Shown: one piece after another, positions 45,686 through 56,110 of the stretch
Layout of the letters: the number at the start of each line of letters is the position of its first letter
Numbering within the stretch: the stretch's first letter is position 1
Translations under genes and position numbers: made by a program
From: Pyrinomonadaceae bacterium
Lineage (GTDB): Bacteria; Acidobacteriota; Blastocatellia; Pyrinomonadales; Pyrinomonadaceae
Direction: 5' to 3'
Length of the DNA: 64,000 bases
Assembly: GCA_030841085.1 (NCBI GenBank)
Contig: JAVEDP010000042.1
Span: 1-64,000, forward strand
Notes under the pieces: generated by a model
What the model was told of the DNA's origin: nothing
Seen by the model: the letters and a program-made list of their open reading frames with translations, nothing else
The model's database searches: none

Positions 45686-46702
45686 TTACGATTTGGCTGA
45701 ACTCATGAGCGCCTCTGCCAGTTTCAGAACACTGCTACGATAACTGCTTCCGTTTCGCCATCCTCTGAAGTCTGCGACATGACGAGTGCGTCTGATGTGT
45801 GACACCCATCCTTTCTCTGCGTTGAAAACCGCTGAGTCTAGAGTTAGTGGAACAATGATCGTGGCACGTTCCTCGCGTTCGCGCTCAAGAGCCTTTTCAA
45901 CTTCTGCCTCAACCCAACTACTTTCGATGGCTGCTTCCGACAGAAGGAGAACGACCTTTTGGTGAGATTGTATGGCACGATCGATGGTTTCACGGATTCG
46001 GTCACCGGCATTCATATCGTCTGGCGCGATAAAACAAGTGACTCGATGTCCCTGCAAGTCACGACGCAACTTGTCAGCAAAAGTGTAATCAACATTAGCA
46101 TAACTAATGAAGCAGGAAGCTGCCGGCGCAAAAACGCTCGCTCCTGCTGTGGAAAACTTCGGTAACTGTCCTGTCTCTTTCAACTGCAGTAGTGTGGGAT
46201 TATGTTTGTCTCTTTCGGAGATTATTGGGTTAGTTATCGGCCACTGTATATTGAGATCCGGATCATTCCAAGCGATAGCCCGAGCAAATTCAGGAGAATA
46301 GCGGGCTGACATTTTGATCATGACGGTCGTATAATCTTCCAGGACCTCAAATCCATGCGCGATTCCTGGCGGCAGGAATATTTGGTTAGACGCGGTTGCC
46401 GAAAGAACTACCGATGCCCAATTGCCGAAAGTTGGTGATCCTACGCGAAGATCTACAGCTACATCATAAACTTCACCTCTTGTGACTTCCACGAGACGGG
46501 CTTGCGGTTCTTGCAACTGAAAATGTAAACCCCTAAGAACTTCTCGCTTTGACATCGTTCTACTTTCCGTCACCATATGGAATTTCAAGCTGTGCATCAA
46601 CAGAACGTCGTCATCGTATGAGCTAAGGAAATAGCCTCGTTCATCTTCGAACCTTTGCGGCTCAATGATCACGACCCCAAGAATTTTTGTCTCCTTAATC
46701 AT
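45686..46702 (-). CDS. RmlC-type epimerase cupin fused to a TIR domain
   Basis: A 338-aa two-domain protein. Residues 1-~180 are a complete dTDP-4-dehydrorhamnose 3,5-epimerase cupin: VLRGLHFQ (catalytic His60), QARLVEVTRGEVYDVAVDLR, FLPPGIAHGFEVL, ARYSPEF (Tyr135) and WNDPDLNIQWP. Residues ~195-335 are a TIR domain: CFISYANVDYTFADKLRRDL, VVLLLSEAAIESSWVEAEVE, where Glu267 occupies the NADase catalytic position (W+4). Both active sites look intact. Last gene of the operon PD-DExK-B, PD-DExK-A, thyA, rmlC-TIR, 51 bp after thyA. TIR proteins in bacteria commonly act as NAD+-cleaving immune effectors; the cupin may be the sensor. Function inferred. Confidence 0.85.
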   Translation of the reverse strand: MIKETKILGVVIIEPQRFEDERGYFLSSYDDDVLLMHSLKFHMVTESRTMSKREVLRGLHFQLQEPQARLVEVTRGEVYDVAVDLRVGSPTFGNWASVVLSATASNQIFLPPGIAHGFEVLEDYTTVMIKMSARYSPEFARAIAWNDPDLNIQWPITNPIISERDKHNPTLLQLKETGQLPKFSTAGASVFAPAASCFISYANVDYTFADKLRRDLQGHRVTCFIAPDDMNAGDRIRETIDRAIQSHQKVVLLLSEAAIESSWVEAEVEKALEREREERATIIVPLTLDSAVFNAEKGWVSHIRRTRHVADFRGWRNGSSYRSSVLKLAEALMSSAKS

Positions 46703-46753
46703 AGCGTTCTACGCCGACAAGAGGATTAGGGTTCCGATTGGCTCGATCGTCCG

Positions 46754-47548
46754 CTATACGGCAATCGCCGCCGCTATGTGTGGGTGGGCCTTATAGTTGA
46801 GTATCTCAAAGTCTTCGAACTTGTAATCGAAGATCGAATCAGGTTTTCGTTTGATGATGAGTTGTGGCAATGGATACGGCTCTCGAGTCAGTTGCAGTTT
46901 TACCTGTTCAATGTGATTAAGGTAAATGTGACAGTCGCCTCCGGTCCATACAAGATCTCCGACATCTAAGTCACATTGCTGGGCCATCATGTGAGTTAGC
47001 AAGGAATAACTCGTCAAATTATACGGGAGCCCGATCAGCGAGTCAGCCGACCTCTGCAACAACAAACAAGATAATGCTCCCTTACTTACATAGAATTGAA
47101 AGAATGCGTGACAGGGCGCCAGAGCCATCTTGTCGAGCTCGCCGACATTCCAGGCCGAAACGATTAGCCGGCGAGAATCAGGATTGGTTTTGATCTGGTT
47201 TATGACTTCAGTTATTTGGTCGATCACGCGACCATCAGGAGTCTCCCACTTTCTCCATTGTTTCCCATAAACGGGTCCCAGATTTCCATCAGGATTAGCC
47301 CACTCATCCCAGATACTGACTCCGCGATCCTTGAGATATTTGATGTTTGTGTCACCTGTTAGGAACCAAAGAAGTTCATGGATAATTGAGCGGAGATGAA
47401 TCTTCTTAGTCGTAATAACTGGAAAACCTTCTTTCAGATCAAAGCGCATCTGATAACCGAAAGTACTTATTGTGCCCGTACCAGTTCGATCCGTCTTCTG
47501 AGAGCCATGGTTGAGAATGTGAGTCAGTAGATCTAGGTATTGTTTCAT
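46754..47548 (-). CDS. thyA: Intact thymidylate synthase carried by the island
   Basis: A 264-aa, E. coli-like length Thy[33 protein letters not shown], catalytic [39 protein letters not shown] and C-terminal [10 protein letters not shown]. Converts dUMP to dTMP with methylenetetrahydrofolate. Its subtype differs from the split resident gene. It sits 19 bp after the second large nuclease-containing gene, so it is part of the operon and would restore thymidylate synthesis after insertion. Confidence 0.95.
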   Translation of the reverse strand: MKQYLDLLTHILNHGSQKTDRTGTGTISTFGYQMRFDLKEGFPVITTKKIHLRSIIHELLWFLTGDTNIKYLKDRGVSIWDEWANPDGNLGPVYGKQWRKWETPDGRVIDQITEVINQIKTNPDSRRLIVSAWNVGELDKMALAPCHAFFQFYVSKGALSCLLLQRSADSLIGLPYNLTSYSLLTHMMAQQCDLDVGDLVWTGGDCHIYLNHIEQVKLQLTREPYPLPQLIIKRKPDSIFDYKFEDFEILNYKAHPHIAAAIAV

Positions 47549-47567
47549 CTTTGTAATCGTGCAGGCT

Positions 47568-50500
47568 TTACCCCCAGCGTTCTTTCTCCTTCATGAGTTC
47601 CTCGTAAGAGAGCACGGGCATGGGCGACTTGTGAAGATACGGCGTCATCAATTCTCGGCTCACTACTATTAGAGGCTCTATCTTCCATCTCTTTGCCGAG
47701 TTTATGCCAAAACTGAGTAAGACGTCATCAATATTTACTTTCAACCACGAGACTCTGCGTTCGTGTTTTTCCACATAGGATTTTTTTCGTCCATGTCCGT
47801 GAAAGAAACTTTGGATTTCATTCGCCATGTCGTGAGCTGTACGAGCTATCGACAGGTCTTTGCATTCAATCGCAATCAGCTTCTTTCGTCTTGAATCGAT
47901 TACCAGAACGTCAACGTCGCCGAGTTCCGGAGGCATTTGGCTGCTTCCGAATCGTGTGACCTTTTTGTCTACAATTAGTTTTTCATTCTTCGCGAGTTGT
48001 TCCGCCACGAACTGGTTAAATGCTTCACCACTCTCGTCGTTTGCTTCACCCATCAACTTGCGCATTTGTGGTGTCTTGCATTCGAGTCTTCCGTTAAGGG
48101 TGAGACTGAGTAGATTAATCCAGGCGTCGTACACATGTCTGAACCCCCACAGAACCTCGGTTCTCGTTCCTCTTCGGCGAAGCAAGAAAGGACGACGTAC
48201 GTAAGAGTATGACCTGTTAAAGCGCCACGGCAATACCGACCATTTTGAATGTGGCGAGGGAGGCGTCAAGAAATCCGGCCGCGCGCTGAGCGAAAGGATC
48301 TCTACGATTCTTGCAACGTTTTCCTTTGGGTAATCCAAGTTGGCTGCAATTACTGAGTGAAATTCTTGGAGATCCATAGATAGGAATCGTGATTCTGAGT
48401 CTTGCCCAATTCTTACCGCCTGCATCATAACTTTGCCAATGTCTGTGAGTGCATAACCAAATTCTGCTACCCCAGCTTCATCCAACCGAATCGCCCAGTC
48501 TGGTTTCTCGGAAGGCTCTCGAGTTCCGCGAGTCATCATTTCGTCGATGTCGCTAGCAAACCGGCGAGCTGATCTTGCAAGCCTGCCGGCGGCAAACGCA
48601 TTCAAATACTGCTCACGCGCTTTCGTATACAAGTCTCTCTCAACGCCTAAACGACCTGATGGCAAAACCGAGAGTTTCATGTCAGCAAGGTTGAAGAAGA
48701 TGAGATCGCTCTCAACACCAAAGTTCACAAGGTGGTTTGCAATGGCCTGTAATCGGTCGTAAAAGTCCATGCTTAATGGACGAACTCCGTTGGGCGGGCG
48801 AGCTACAACGTATTCGATCACGAATCGACTCGCGAGCGAGGCGTTGGCATCATCTGGCAGTTCCTGCCTGAGGATTGCTAGCATTTCCGGCGCATTCTCA
48901 AAGGCAGCGAGCCTCGTAGGCATCTGCAGTTTATGCATAGCGGTCGAATTGACGATCGCTTCGTGTTGCACGACCAAACGCTCGAGCAACTCTTTAGGAT
49001 CCAAGGTAGCAACAAGCTTTTGAAGTTTGCAGTAGTAGAAGTCAACGACTTCGCGCAGCACTGCAGTTCGCTGCCCGTCTTCGATCGGTCCTATGGGATG
49101 TTTGAGGTCCCGTCGCACATGCTCACCAAGCTGATCCAAAAGCTCGCTCGTCTCAGCCGTTTGTAATCTGCGAAATGAAGGAAGGTTTTTTGGATCTAAA
49201 GGTGGCTCGCCCTCTGGAACAAGCAGCAACATTTTCTTCTTAAGACCCAGAGGCGCGTGAGTTTCGATCATTGCCGATATCGCCCCGTCGGTAAGTGGTT
49301 CACGATTACCGCTTGTAAGCTGGGCAATGTGGCGAAGAACCGTCCTCATGAATTCGCGTTCACCTGCATTGTCCGCCGAGTAGAATTGATTGAGAATGCC
49401 TGGTTGAGGTTCCAAGTCTAGCGTAGCCTCATCAGCATTCCAGGTAGAGAGAATCTCACGCGGCAAATTCGATTCCGTCGACGTTCTTTTGACCCACTGT
49501 TCATCTGGCGTGATATTCATTCGAATCACGATGTGGTGATACTGCTCAGATAAGGGCTTCAGGAAAGTTGCCAGGGAAGGTGTAAATTGCCAAAGCCAAT
49601 AAGCAATAAGTTCAATGAAATTGCTCCCTACAGTAAAAGAAATGCTGCCCCTTTCAATATCCTCGGCGTTGACGAGCCAAATTGGGAGGGGCAACCCTTC
49701 GAGAATGACCTCGAACCTTTCTTTCAGAATTGACCTAGGACCATAAAGAGGAACTGTGACGGTATCATGCATAGTTCCCACTTCGACTGCTTCATTGGGT
49801 TTGTACGATTCGACAGCATGCCAATTACGCTTAGGCACGAGTTCTCGCCGCAATTCGCCCGCTCCACCTTCACCTAATACGATCGTAGTTGGTGGAGCAT
49901 CATCTGAGAGATAGTATGAATAATGATTCGAACGATAATAAGAATATTCGTTTAAGGTGCTTGTCGGGCCGATTCGAGTTTTCTCACGCACGCTATGAGC
50001 AGCCTTTGCGAATTTCCATAATGCGAGTCTCTCGCCGCTCTCAAGGTGCGCGATCGTTTCCAAGTCAGAAGCTGCAAATCCGACTAGCGGAGCGTCAACT
50101 GCTCTATCGCCACCGTTTGAACCTACCATCACGGCACGCCCGAAGCCCGCGGATAGAAAAACAGAAAGAACTTCGTTTGGAGCATTGCGCGAGGTCAGCA
50201 CATGATGCTGGATGCTTGTGAGACGAGCGTTCATCGCCTTCTCAACTCCCGCCGCTGGCCAATACCCAAATACTTCGTTCACATCGTAATCATCGAGCGG
50301 GTCGGTTATTAGTGCCACATATGCAGCCTTGTCGCTGTCAAACGTAAACAAACCCTCAGAAAGCCAAGGAGGACCAGAGGCGTCGTCGACGTACAACTCG
50401 AGTTCGTGGCGCATGAAATCGAACGTATCTATGACGGTTTCCCAAATCACGTCGTGATATCGGCGAGCTAATTCCTCTTGGACAGCAGATTCCATCGCCA

Positions 50501-51284
50501 AACAAACTATCTGATGTCGGAGGGCCGAGATGACGTTTTGCGGATTTGAAACGACATATCTGTCGCCCGAGAAGAATATGGGACGCGCTGCGGCCGGGCC
50601 ATCACCAACCGCATAGCTGTCACTGGTTATGCTTCCGAATGGAAGGACGACCCTTTCGATTGCGGAGATGTCCAACTGCCTGTTTTGAAGGAGAATGCTT
50701 AGTTCGGATACGGAGAACGTCACAGCCTGCTTAAGCTCGGAGAGGACTGATCCTTTCGGAACTTGGACGGATTCTCTGAATTCTGATGTTGGCTCAAGAC
50801 CGTACGTTAGTTGAGCGCGCCGGGCGACAGCGTCTACGATTAAGAGAGCAGCATGGCTTAAGGATTGGGCCTGTTCGCAAAACCGTCCATATCGACTGTT
50901 CTCATTCGAGTCGAGCGCTTTGAAGATGTGTCTAAGGGTAAAAGTGGAGGATTCGGTTGCGTTGCCAGGAAATACGGTGTAGGCGCCGTCCTTAAATGCA
51001 ATTGACTCTGTAAATGAGAACTCAAAAGGATCTTCAGCCGCAGCCAAGAAGCCCTTGCCGAGCGGTTCGACACGAAAGAGTCCTCTTAAACGTCCAGCAC
51101 TAATCCTCGGTTTATTGTCAGCGGGTTCAAGCGTAGCTATCGCATGCGCCAAAGCAGGAAGAACGAGGTACCGCCCAGCATTCTCCGGAACCAATTGGAG
51201 CGCTCCTACAGTTGCAGCCAGATCGACGGCGTCGAATCGAGTTAGCGACTCGGCTATAGCTGAAAGAGGACTAGGCTCTGACAT
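47568..51284 (-). CDS. Large protein A with C-terminal PD-(D/E)XK nuclease domain
   Basis: A 1238-aa cytoplasmic protein, paralogous over its full length to the upstream gene (shared blocks: [61 protein letters not shown]). Not recognised beyond the last ~180 residues, where [22 protein letters not shown] and LIAIECKDL (about residues 1075-1142) give the E, D, ExK set of a PD-(D/E)XK nuclease. No helicase, ATPase or methylase motif seen. Start at 51284, with ribosome site (aggaag) inside the end of gene B, 5 bp gap. Defence-related nuclease function is inferred. Confidence 0.75.
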   Translation of the reverse strand: MSEPSPLSAIAESLTRFDAVDLAATVGALQLVPENAGRYLVLPALAHAIATLEPADNKPRISAGRLRGLFRVEPLGKGFLAAAEDPFEFSFTESIAFKDGAYTVFPGNATESSTFTLRHIFKALDSNENSRYGRFCEQAQSLSHAALLIVDAVARRAQLTYGLEPTSEFRESVQVPKGSVLSELKQAVTFSVSELSILLQNRQLDISAIERVVLPFGSITSDSYAVGDGPAAARPIFFSGDRYVVSNPQNVISALRHQIVCLAMESAVQEELARRYHDVIWETVIDTFDFMRHELELYVDDASGPPWLSEGLFTFDSDKAAYVALITDPLDDYDVNEVFGYWPAAGVEKAMNARLTSIQHHVLTSRNAPNEVLSVFLSAGFGRAVMVGSNGGDRAVDAPLVGFAASDLETIAHLESGERLALWKFAKAAHSVREKTRIGPTSTLNEYSYYRSNHYSYYLSDDAPPTTIVLGEGGAGELRRELVPKRNWHAVESYKPNEAVEVGTMHDTVTVPLYGPRSILKERFEVILEGLPLPIWLVNAEDIERGSISFTVGSNFIELIAYWLWQFTPSLATFLKPLSEQYHHIVIRMNITPDEQWVKRTSTESNLPREILSTWNADEATLDLEPQPGILNQFYSADNAGEREFMRTVLRHIAQLTSGNREPLTDGAISAMIETHAPLGLKKKMLLLVPEGEPPLDPKNLPSFRRLQTAETSELLDQLGEHVRRDLKHPIGPIEDGQRTAVLREVVDFYYCKLQKLVATLDPKELLERLVVQHEAIVNSTAMHKLQMPTRLAAFENAPEMLAILRQELPDDANASLASRFVIEYVVARPPNGVRPLSMDFYDRLQAIANHLVNFGVESDLIFFNLADMKLSVLPSGRLGVERDLYTKAREQYLNAFAAGRLARSARRFASDIDEMMTRGTREPSEKPDWAIRLDEAGVAEFGYALTDIGKVMMQAVRIGQDSESRFLSMDLQEFHSVIAANLDYPKENVARIVEILSLSARPDFLTPPSPHSKWSVLPWRFNRSYSYVRRPFLLRRRGTRTEVLWGFRHVYDAWINLLSLTLNGRLECKTPQMRKLMGEANDESGEAFNQFVAEQLAKNEKLIVDKKVTRFGSSQMPPELGDVDVLVIDSRRKKLIAIECKDLSIARTAHDMANEIQSFFHGHGRKKSYVEKHERRVSWLKVNIDDVLLSFGINSAKRWKIEPLIVVSRELMTPYLHKSPMPVLSYEELMKEKERWG

Positions 51285-51289
51285 TGCAG

Positions 51290-54200
51290 CTACTTCCTCA
51301 TGCGGTGGTTCACAAACTCGTCTCTTAATTTCTCGATGGCAACGATGGGGACCGGGGTGTTCTCTAAGTATGGAGTGAAAAGCTCGCGGTCAACAACAAT
51401 TAGCGGAGCTACCTTCCAGCCTTTAGTGACTTTAATGTCCAGCCACAGCAGTAACTCTGTCAGATGTCCTCGAACCCATTCGGTTCGACGTTGATGAAGC
51501 TGAACAATTGGCTTTTTGTCTTGAGTGCCGCGAAACAAATTTGTGATCTCACTTGACATCTCATGTGGTGTGCGAGCTTGAGCGAGATCCTTACACTCCA
51601 CTACCGACAGTTGTTTCTTTTTGCAGTCGACAACTAGTACATCTATATCTCCTAAGTCGCCGTCATTATCCCGAAACTTCAACGAACCCATCTTCTTGAC
51701 ACCGGTACGAATCAAAAGTTTCGGATTGTGCCTAAAGACCTCGGCGACGCTCTCGTTGAACCGTTTACCACGCTCCCGATTAAGGGTGCCCATAAGCCGA
51801 ACCATCTCTTCGCTCTTGGCTCTCAGACGCCCTTGAGTACAAAGTCCCACTGTATGTTTCCAAAAGCCTTCAAGGTGCCTTACACCCCAGAGAACTTCAA
51901 CGTCGTGCTGGTGGCCGCTGCTTAGTTGGCGGATTAAGAATGGTAGCCTGAGATATGAAAGTTCTCGGTTAAAACGCCAAGGGTAAACATCTTCGGCGCG
52001 ATATCTTCCACCTGGGTTCAAAAAGTTGATGCGCGAACCAAAGCTGAGCATTTCAAGGATTTTGCCGACCCTCTGTGCGGGTTGATTCAATGCTGTCGAC
52101 ATCCTGGCAACAAATTCTGTCCGAGCTAGGCACGCTACCCCCGGATTTACATCTCGGCCGAGGGTGATCGCAGCCATAACGAAATCGAGTTGTTCTGACA
52201 TGGAGAACCCGAACTCTGCGACCGCGGCGGCATTCAGTGAGGCCAAGCGCTCGTCTGCTGATTGATCGTTCAAGGGCTGCCTATCCCACAGCGCATCAAA
52301 CGCCCTTTTTGAGCGTCGAATATCTCCAAACATGACGGAGGGCATATATTCTGCATACGCCTTTTGATACTGGGTTCGATCCGCACCTAGTCTTCCTGAT
52401 TGGAGTATTTCCAGTGGATAGTCGACCAATCCGAAGTGGATCAAATCACTCTCGCTGCCCCATTCGATTATCTGCGACGCCAGCGCTAGGAGACGGTCAT
52501 AAACGCTCATGCTGATGGGGCGGAGGCCCTGTGGCGGCTGCGCGGTGACGTATTCGATGATGAATCGGCTAGCGACGACTGTAAGGTTGTGTCGCGGTGT
52601 TTCCTTGTTCAACTTCTCAATCATTTCTTGCTCAGAACTAAAACATGCGAGCCGGGTGGGTATGGTCAATTGGTGAAAAACTTGATCCCGAATGGCCGCC
52701 TCTTGATGTGATACAAGCCATTCAAGAAGGCGTTCTGGGCTCAGGGTAGCCACGAGTTGTCGCAGTTCCTTGTAGAAGAATCCAACTACCTTTTGCAAAA
52801 CTAGTGTTCGTTGGTCGGACGATATCGGACCAAGCTGTAAGCCTTCGTTAGTCAAATAGGCGCCGAGTTCATCTAACAATTCATTTTCATCAGCTTTCTG
52901 CAAAGTACGATAAAGCGGTAACCCATCGCGTACGAGTTCTGGGACTGAATCAGCATCGAAAAGGAGAATCTTCTTCTTTACACCGAGAGGTGCGTGACGA
53001 TTCAGAATTGCTTGAATCGTGTGCTCAGACAAACGGGTGATTGAATGGGGCGGCAAGAGACTCGCGAGTCCTCGCAATAAGTGTCGCATCATTTCGCGTT
53101 CACCGTTGTTGTCCGCGCTTTGTAGCAAGAAATGCATGCCCGCTGTTAGTGAGACAAGAATCTTGCCATTGGCCGCATCTAGTTGAGTGTCAATCGCCGG
53201 ACCATCTCCAATCTCAGTAACTCGCGTCTCCCAACTTGTTGGATCCTGCAAGCCGACCTCGATCAGAATTCGCGGATACTTGTCAGACAGTGAGGACAAA
53301 GGGTGTCTTAGGGATGGTGTAAACTGCCATAACCAATAGCCAATTGCTTCGGCGAGCTGAGCGTAGATGCTCCTCAGGTTCGCTTGGGCTTCCGATTTAA
53401 ACGGAACGTTGGTTATCCACACCGGTATTGGCAGACCCTCGACCAATACTTCCAGAGCTCCCTCAAATAGACATGCCTTGGTAATGTAAATTGGAATGTC
53501 GCTATCGCTGTGAAGAAGGGTGACGTTCAACAGTTCGATCATTCGGCCCAGGCTGTAGGATCTTACCCAGTGCCAGTCACGTTCGTGCCGCAGCTGTTGG
53601 CGCAAATCGCCGGCGTATCCCGGCATGACTGAAATGAAGTTGTATCTCTCTGTGTCTGAAAGGTAATAGCTATAACCATGCTTCCGATACAGAAAGAATT
53701 CGTCGAGTAGGCTGGCAGTAGAGATCCCCACTTCTTGCCTAATACGTGTGGAAGCGCGTGCGTATTTCCACAGCATCAATTTGTTCCCTCCTTCCAGCTG
53801 CGCAACGGTATTGAGGTCGGCTGCGCCCATGTATAGAAAAGGCATTGATCTCAACCCGCGAATCGCGAGTTCGTAACTGCGGCCACTGCTCTGTGTTAGT
53901 TCAAGAACCAGAATGTCATTTGGAGGTTCCGGTAACTGCAGTAGGTGCGAAACTGCGGCATCAACGGCACTCTCGATTCGTTGTTGCAAACCCCCAGTGT
54001 TCCATTTACTAAAAGTGTGGTCGCTGTCGTAGTCAAGCAAGGGATCGGTTGCCAGAATGACGTATACAGCTTTGTCATTGTCCAGTTGGAAGACACCTTC
54101 TGCGATATGAGGAACCCTAGGAAGGTCTTCCCCTTGTAGAGTGGCCGGGTGGATCTCGAGATAATATAGCGATTCGAGCACTGTAAGCCAGACGGCTTGG

Positions 54201-55033
54201 GTGTATCGGGCGACCACATCATCTCTTAGTCCGGCCTCGAGTGTTTTGGTGATCAGGGCGTGACGAAGCGCGCTCAGCAGTCGGCTAGGGAGTGCGACCA
54301 CATATCGACCTCTATCTCTCACGATTGGCCGTTGAAACAGTTCTCCCTGGTGAAGTCGGTGCGAATCGGGATCGATAAGTCCAAAACTAGTTGTCAGAGT
54401 GTCCAGCGATGATGGATCAATGCCTCGCCTCGCTAAGAGTTGATCGATCTCTGATTGTTCAAAGACCACGGCATTCTTTAGTAGGGCAAAGCGATTGTTC
54501 TTGGGAATAACAACATTCTGCCCCGGCGCGTACACAGGATCGACGCCACGATTCAAACCAGCTCGTCGAGCGATCTCATTGCTCACAAGCAAAACCGCAG
54601 AAGCTAAGTGAAACGCTTCGTTGAGGTAAGTTTCATTTTGTATCTGCTGGCGATGTCGAAAGATGGCGTTAAGGAGCTGCTGTACGATGAAAACGGAATC
54701 GTCTTCAATGCCAGGGAGAACTGTGAACGGACCATCAAGAAAAGCGATCGAATCCGTAAAGGCAAACTCGTGCGGATCCTCGTCTCTTACAATTGAGCCT
54801 GCGGCGAGCGCTCCTGCATTGAGGACTTTCCCAAGGTGTTTTGAAGTGATGCGATTTCCGCCCTTATCGGGCGCTATGGATGCGGCAACATGAGCTGCAG
54901 CCTCAAGCCGCACAATTCTGCCGGAATTCTCCGGCATCAACTGCAAGGCAGCTATAGAAGCAAGTAGGTCTACAGGATCGTAGACTTCGAGGGAGTCACG
55001 AGCAGACGTAAGAGGGTTTTCATTTATTGCAAT
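51290..55033 (-). CDS. Large protein B with C-terminal PD-(D/E)XK nuclease domain
   Basis: About 1247 aa, paralogue of protein A. Nuclease set near the end: RFNESVAEVF, GDIDVLVVD and LSVVECKDL. No ATG/GTG/TTG start matches protein A; the first TTG (54946) would delete ~29 homologous residues. In frame upstream, a gaggag site (55044-55049) precedes an ATT codon at 55031-55033, and the extension ENPLTSARDSLEV...DLLASIAALQL aligns with A. I therefore propose an AUU start. A TATAAT promoter lies at 55069-55074. First gene of the operon. Confidence 0.72.
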   Translation of the reverse strand: MAINENPLTSARDSLEVYDPVDLLASIAALQLMPENSGRIVRLEAAAHVAASIAPDKGGNRITSKHLGKVLNAGALAAGSIVRDEDPHEFAFTDSIAFLDGPFTVLPGIEDDSVFIVQQLLNAIFRHRQQIQNETYLNEAFHLASAVLLVSNEIARRAGLNRGVDPVYAPGQNVVIPKNNRFALLKNAVVFEQSEIDQLLARRGIDPSSLDTLTTSFGLIDPDSHRLHQGELFQRPIVRDRGRYVVALPSRLLSALRHALITKTLEAGLRDDVVARYTQAVWLTVLESLYYLEIHPATLQGEDLPRVPHIAEGVFQLDNDKAVYVILATDPLLDYDSDHTFSKWNTGGLQQRIESAVDAAVSHLLQLPEPPNDILVLELTQSSGRSYELAIRGLRSMPFLYMGAADLNTVAQLEGGNKLMLWKYARASTRIRQEVGISTASLLDEFFLYRKHGYSYYLSDTERYNFISVMPGYAGDLRQQLRHERDWHWVRSYSLGRMIELLNVTLLHSDSDIPIYITKACLFEGALEVLVEGLPIPVWITNVPFKSEAQANLRSIYAQLAEAIGYWLWQFTPSLRHPLSSLSDKYPRILIEVGLQDPTSWETRVTEIGDGPAIDTQLDAANGKILVSLTAGMHFLLQSADNNGEREMMRHLLRGLASLLPPHSITRLSEHTIQAILNRHAPLGVKKKILLFDADSVPELVRDGLPLYRTLQKADENELLDELGAYLTNEGLQLGPISSDQRTLVLQKVVGFFYKELRQLVATLSPERLLEWLVSHQEAAIRDQVFHQLTIPTRLACFSSEQEMIEKLNKETPRHNLTVVASRFIIEYVTAQPPQGLRPISMSVYDRLLALASQIIEWGSESDLIHFGLVDYPLEILQSGRLGADRTQYQKAYAEYMPSVMFGDIRRSKRAFDALWDRQPLNDQSADERLASLNAAAVAEFGFSMSEQLDFVMAAITLGRDVNPGVACLARTEFVARMSTALNQPAQRVGKILEMLSFGSRINFLNPGGRYRAEDVYPWRFNRELSYLRLPFLIRQLSSGHQHDVEVLWGVRHLEGFWKHTVGLCTQGRLRAKSEEMVRLMGTLNRERGKRFNESVAEVFRHNPKLLIRTGVKKMGSLKFRDNDGDLGDIDVLVVDCKKKQLSVVECKDLAQARTPHEMSSEITNLFRGTQDKKPIVQLHQRRTEWVRGHLTELLLWLDIKVTKGWKVAPLIVVDRELFTPYLENTPVPIVAIEKLRDEFVNHRMRK

Positions 55034-55061
55034 GTATGACTTTCTCCTCGTGCGACGATAA

Positions 55062-55097
55062 TGGTGGGATTATATTACGGCTCGAACGCTGGAACAA
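55062..55097 (-). promoter_or_regulatory. Promoter of the island operon
   Basis: Perfect -10 TATAAT (minus strand, 55069-55074) with a 17-bp spacer to TTGTTC (55092-55097). Transcription would start near 55062, giving a leader of about 30 nt that contains the gaggag ribosome site of protein B. Confidence 0.7.
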
Positions 55098-55204
55098 ACC
55101 GACTTGCGCCACGTTGCGTAACCACTTTGTTCCGTTTCTTGAGAGTTTCGCTTACACCTAAAACTGAGGTTCGGGATATTCACTGCAAAACCCACTAAGT
55201 TTTA

Positions 55205-55945
55205 CTAGCGACGAGGAGTCAGTTGTTTTTGCTTAACGAGTTCGGCCACAGTTTTGCCCACGGCCTTTACGAAAGGAGAAGAATGAGGGAGCCACATCCC
55301 GTCGTAGAGTTTTTCCAATACGTCTCTTACAACCCAGTTGGGAACACCATGGAATAAAAGAACGGTTGCGCTGCTAAGCGCACGCTCGACGAGCGTGTTT
55401 AATTTATCAAACTCGGGCGATTGGTCGACGCCTGGTCGCGCTTCGTACTTCTCAAACCACTTCAATCGCTCAAGTATCTGCTCTTTTGTCAGATGCACAT
55501 ACGCAGATGCCTCACCATATACTCTGCCTACTTCGTTAAGGAATGGTCGTCTTTGTCCAACGGGGAGCAGCGACAGATCCAGTCTCCCTTTCAAAGAAAT
55601 CGACGCGTTATTCAAAAGCGATTTGAATAAGTCGAGTTTTCGATTCACCGTAGAATTGGGATTGGTTTGCTGGATGTATGTAATCTTCAACGATGTCTCG
55701 ACCACAAACCGAAGTTCGCGTCGAACACCGCCCAATAGGCTTTGCTGAGCCATCAGAGAAATCGCCTGAGCCGTCTCCCAAAGGTCAAGCCAGAGTACAG
55801 AAAGTAGGTGGCGTTCATGGAACCAAGGATCTTCTTTAGCGCACAAGGACAACACTGTAACGAATCGCATGAATGATGAGCTAAGTAGATCGGTATAGGC
55901 GGGTTCGTGGTGGTGGATAGAATGGGTGTAAATATCTTTCTTCAT
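55205..55945 (-). CDS. Hypothetical protein (246 aa) in the island
   Basis: Not recognised. Mostly helical, no TM segments: hydrophobic-helix blocks (LLSVLWLDLWETAQAISLMA; SATVLLFHGVPNWVVRDVLE), a VYGEASAYVHLTKEQI stretch loosely like DUF5677/HEPN-type helical proteins, and a positively charged tail (QKQLTPRR). Its ATG lies 5 bp past a tRNA 3'-end remnant. Separated from the nuclease operon by the promoter region. Function unknown. Confidence 0.65.
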   Translation of the reverse strand: MKKDIYTHSIHHHEPAYTDLLSSSFMRFVTVLSLCAKEDPWFHERHLLSVLWLDLWETAQAISLMAQQSLLGGVRRELRFVVETSLKITYIQQTNPNSTVNRKLDLFKSLLNNASISLKGRLDLSLLPVGQRRPFLNEVGRVYGEASAYVHLTKEQILERLKWFEKYEARPGVDQSPEFDKLNTLVERALSSATVLLFHGVPNWVVRDVLEKLYDGMWLPHSSPFVKAVGKTVAELVKQKQLTPRR

Positions 55946-55950
55946 TTCAG

Positions 55951-55978
55951 TGTCCCATACGGGAGTCGAACCTGTGTC
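55951..55978 (-). repeat. tRNA 3'-end remnant (candidate attachment-site half)
   Basis: Minus strand reads gacacaggttcgactcccgt then atgggaca, i.e. a T-arm (ttcgact loop) and 3' acceptor strand. The 5' half does not form a tRNA: no matching acceptor strand occurs at the right distance. Sequence further on (gtccaacagtcc words) is typical of phage-integrase attachment flanks. Suggests an older tRNA-targeting integration. Confidence 0.5.
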
Positions 55979-56110
55979 GTCGCGGTGAAGGAGAAGCGAT
56001 CTACTGTAATTCAGCGGAACTTAGCGGCCATGGATAGCACTTTACCGCTGTAAGGACTGTTGGACGTTGTTGGACCCGCAAGATGGTATGGGAACTCGCG
56101 ATCTTAGCTA

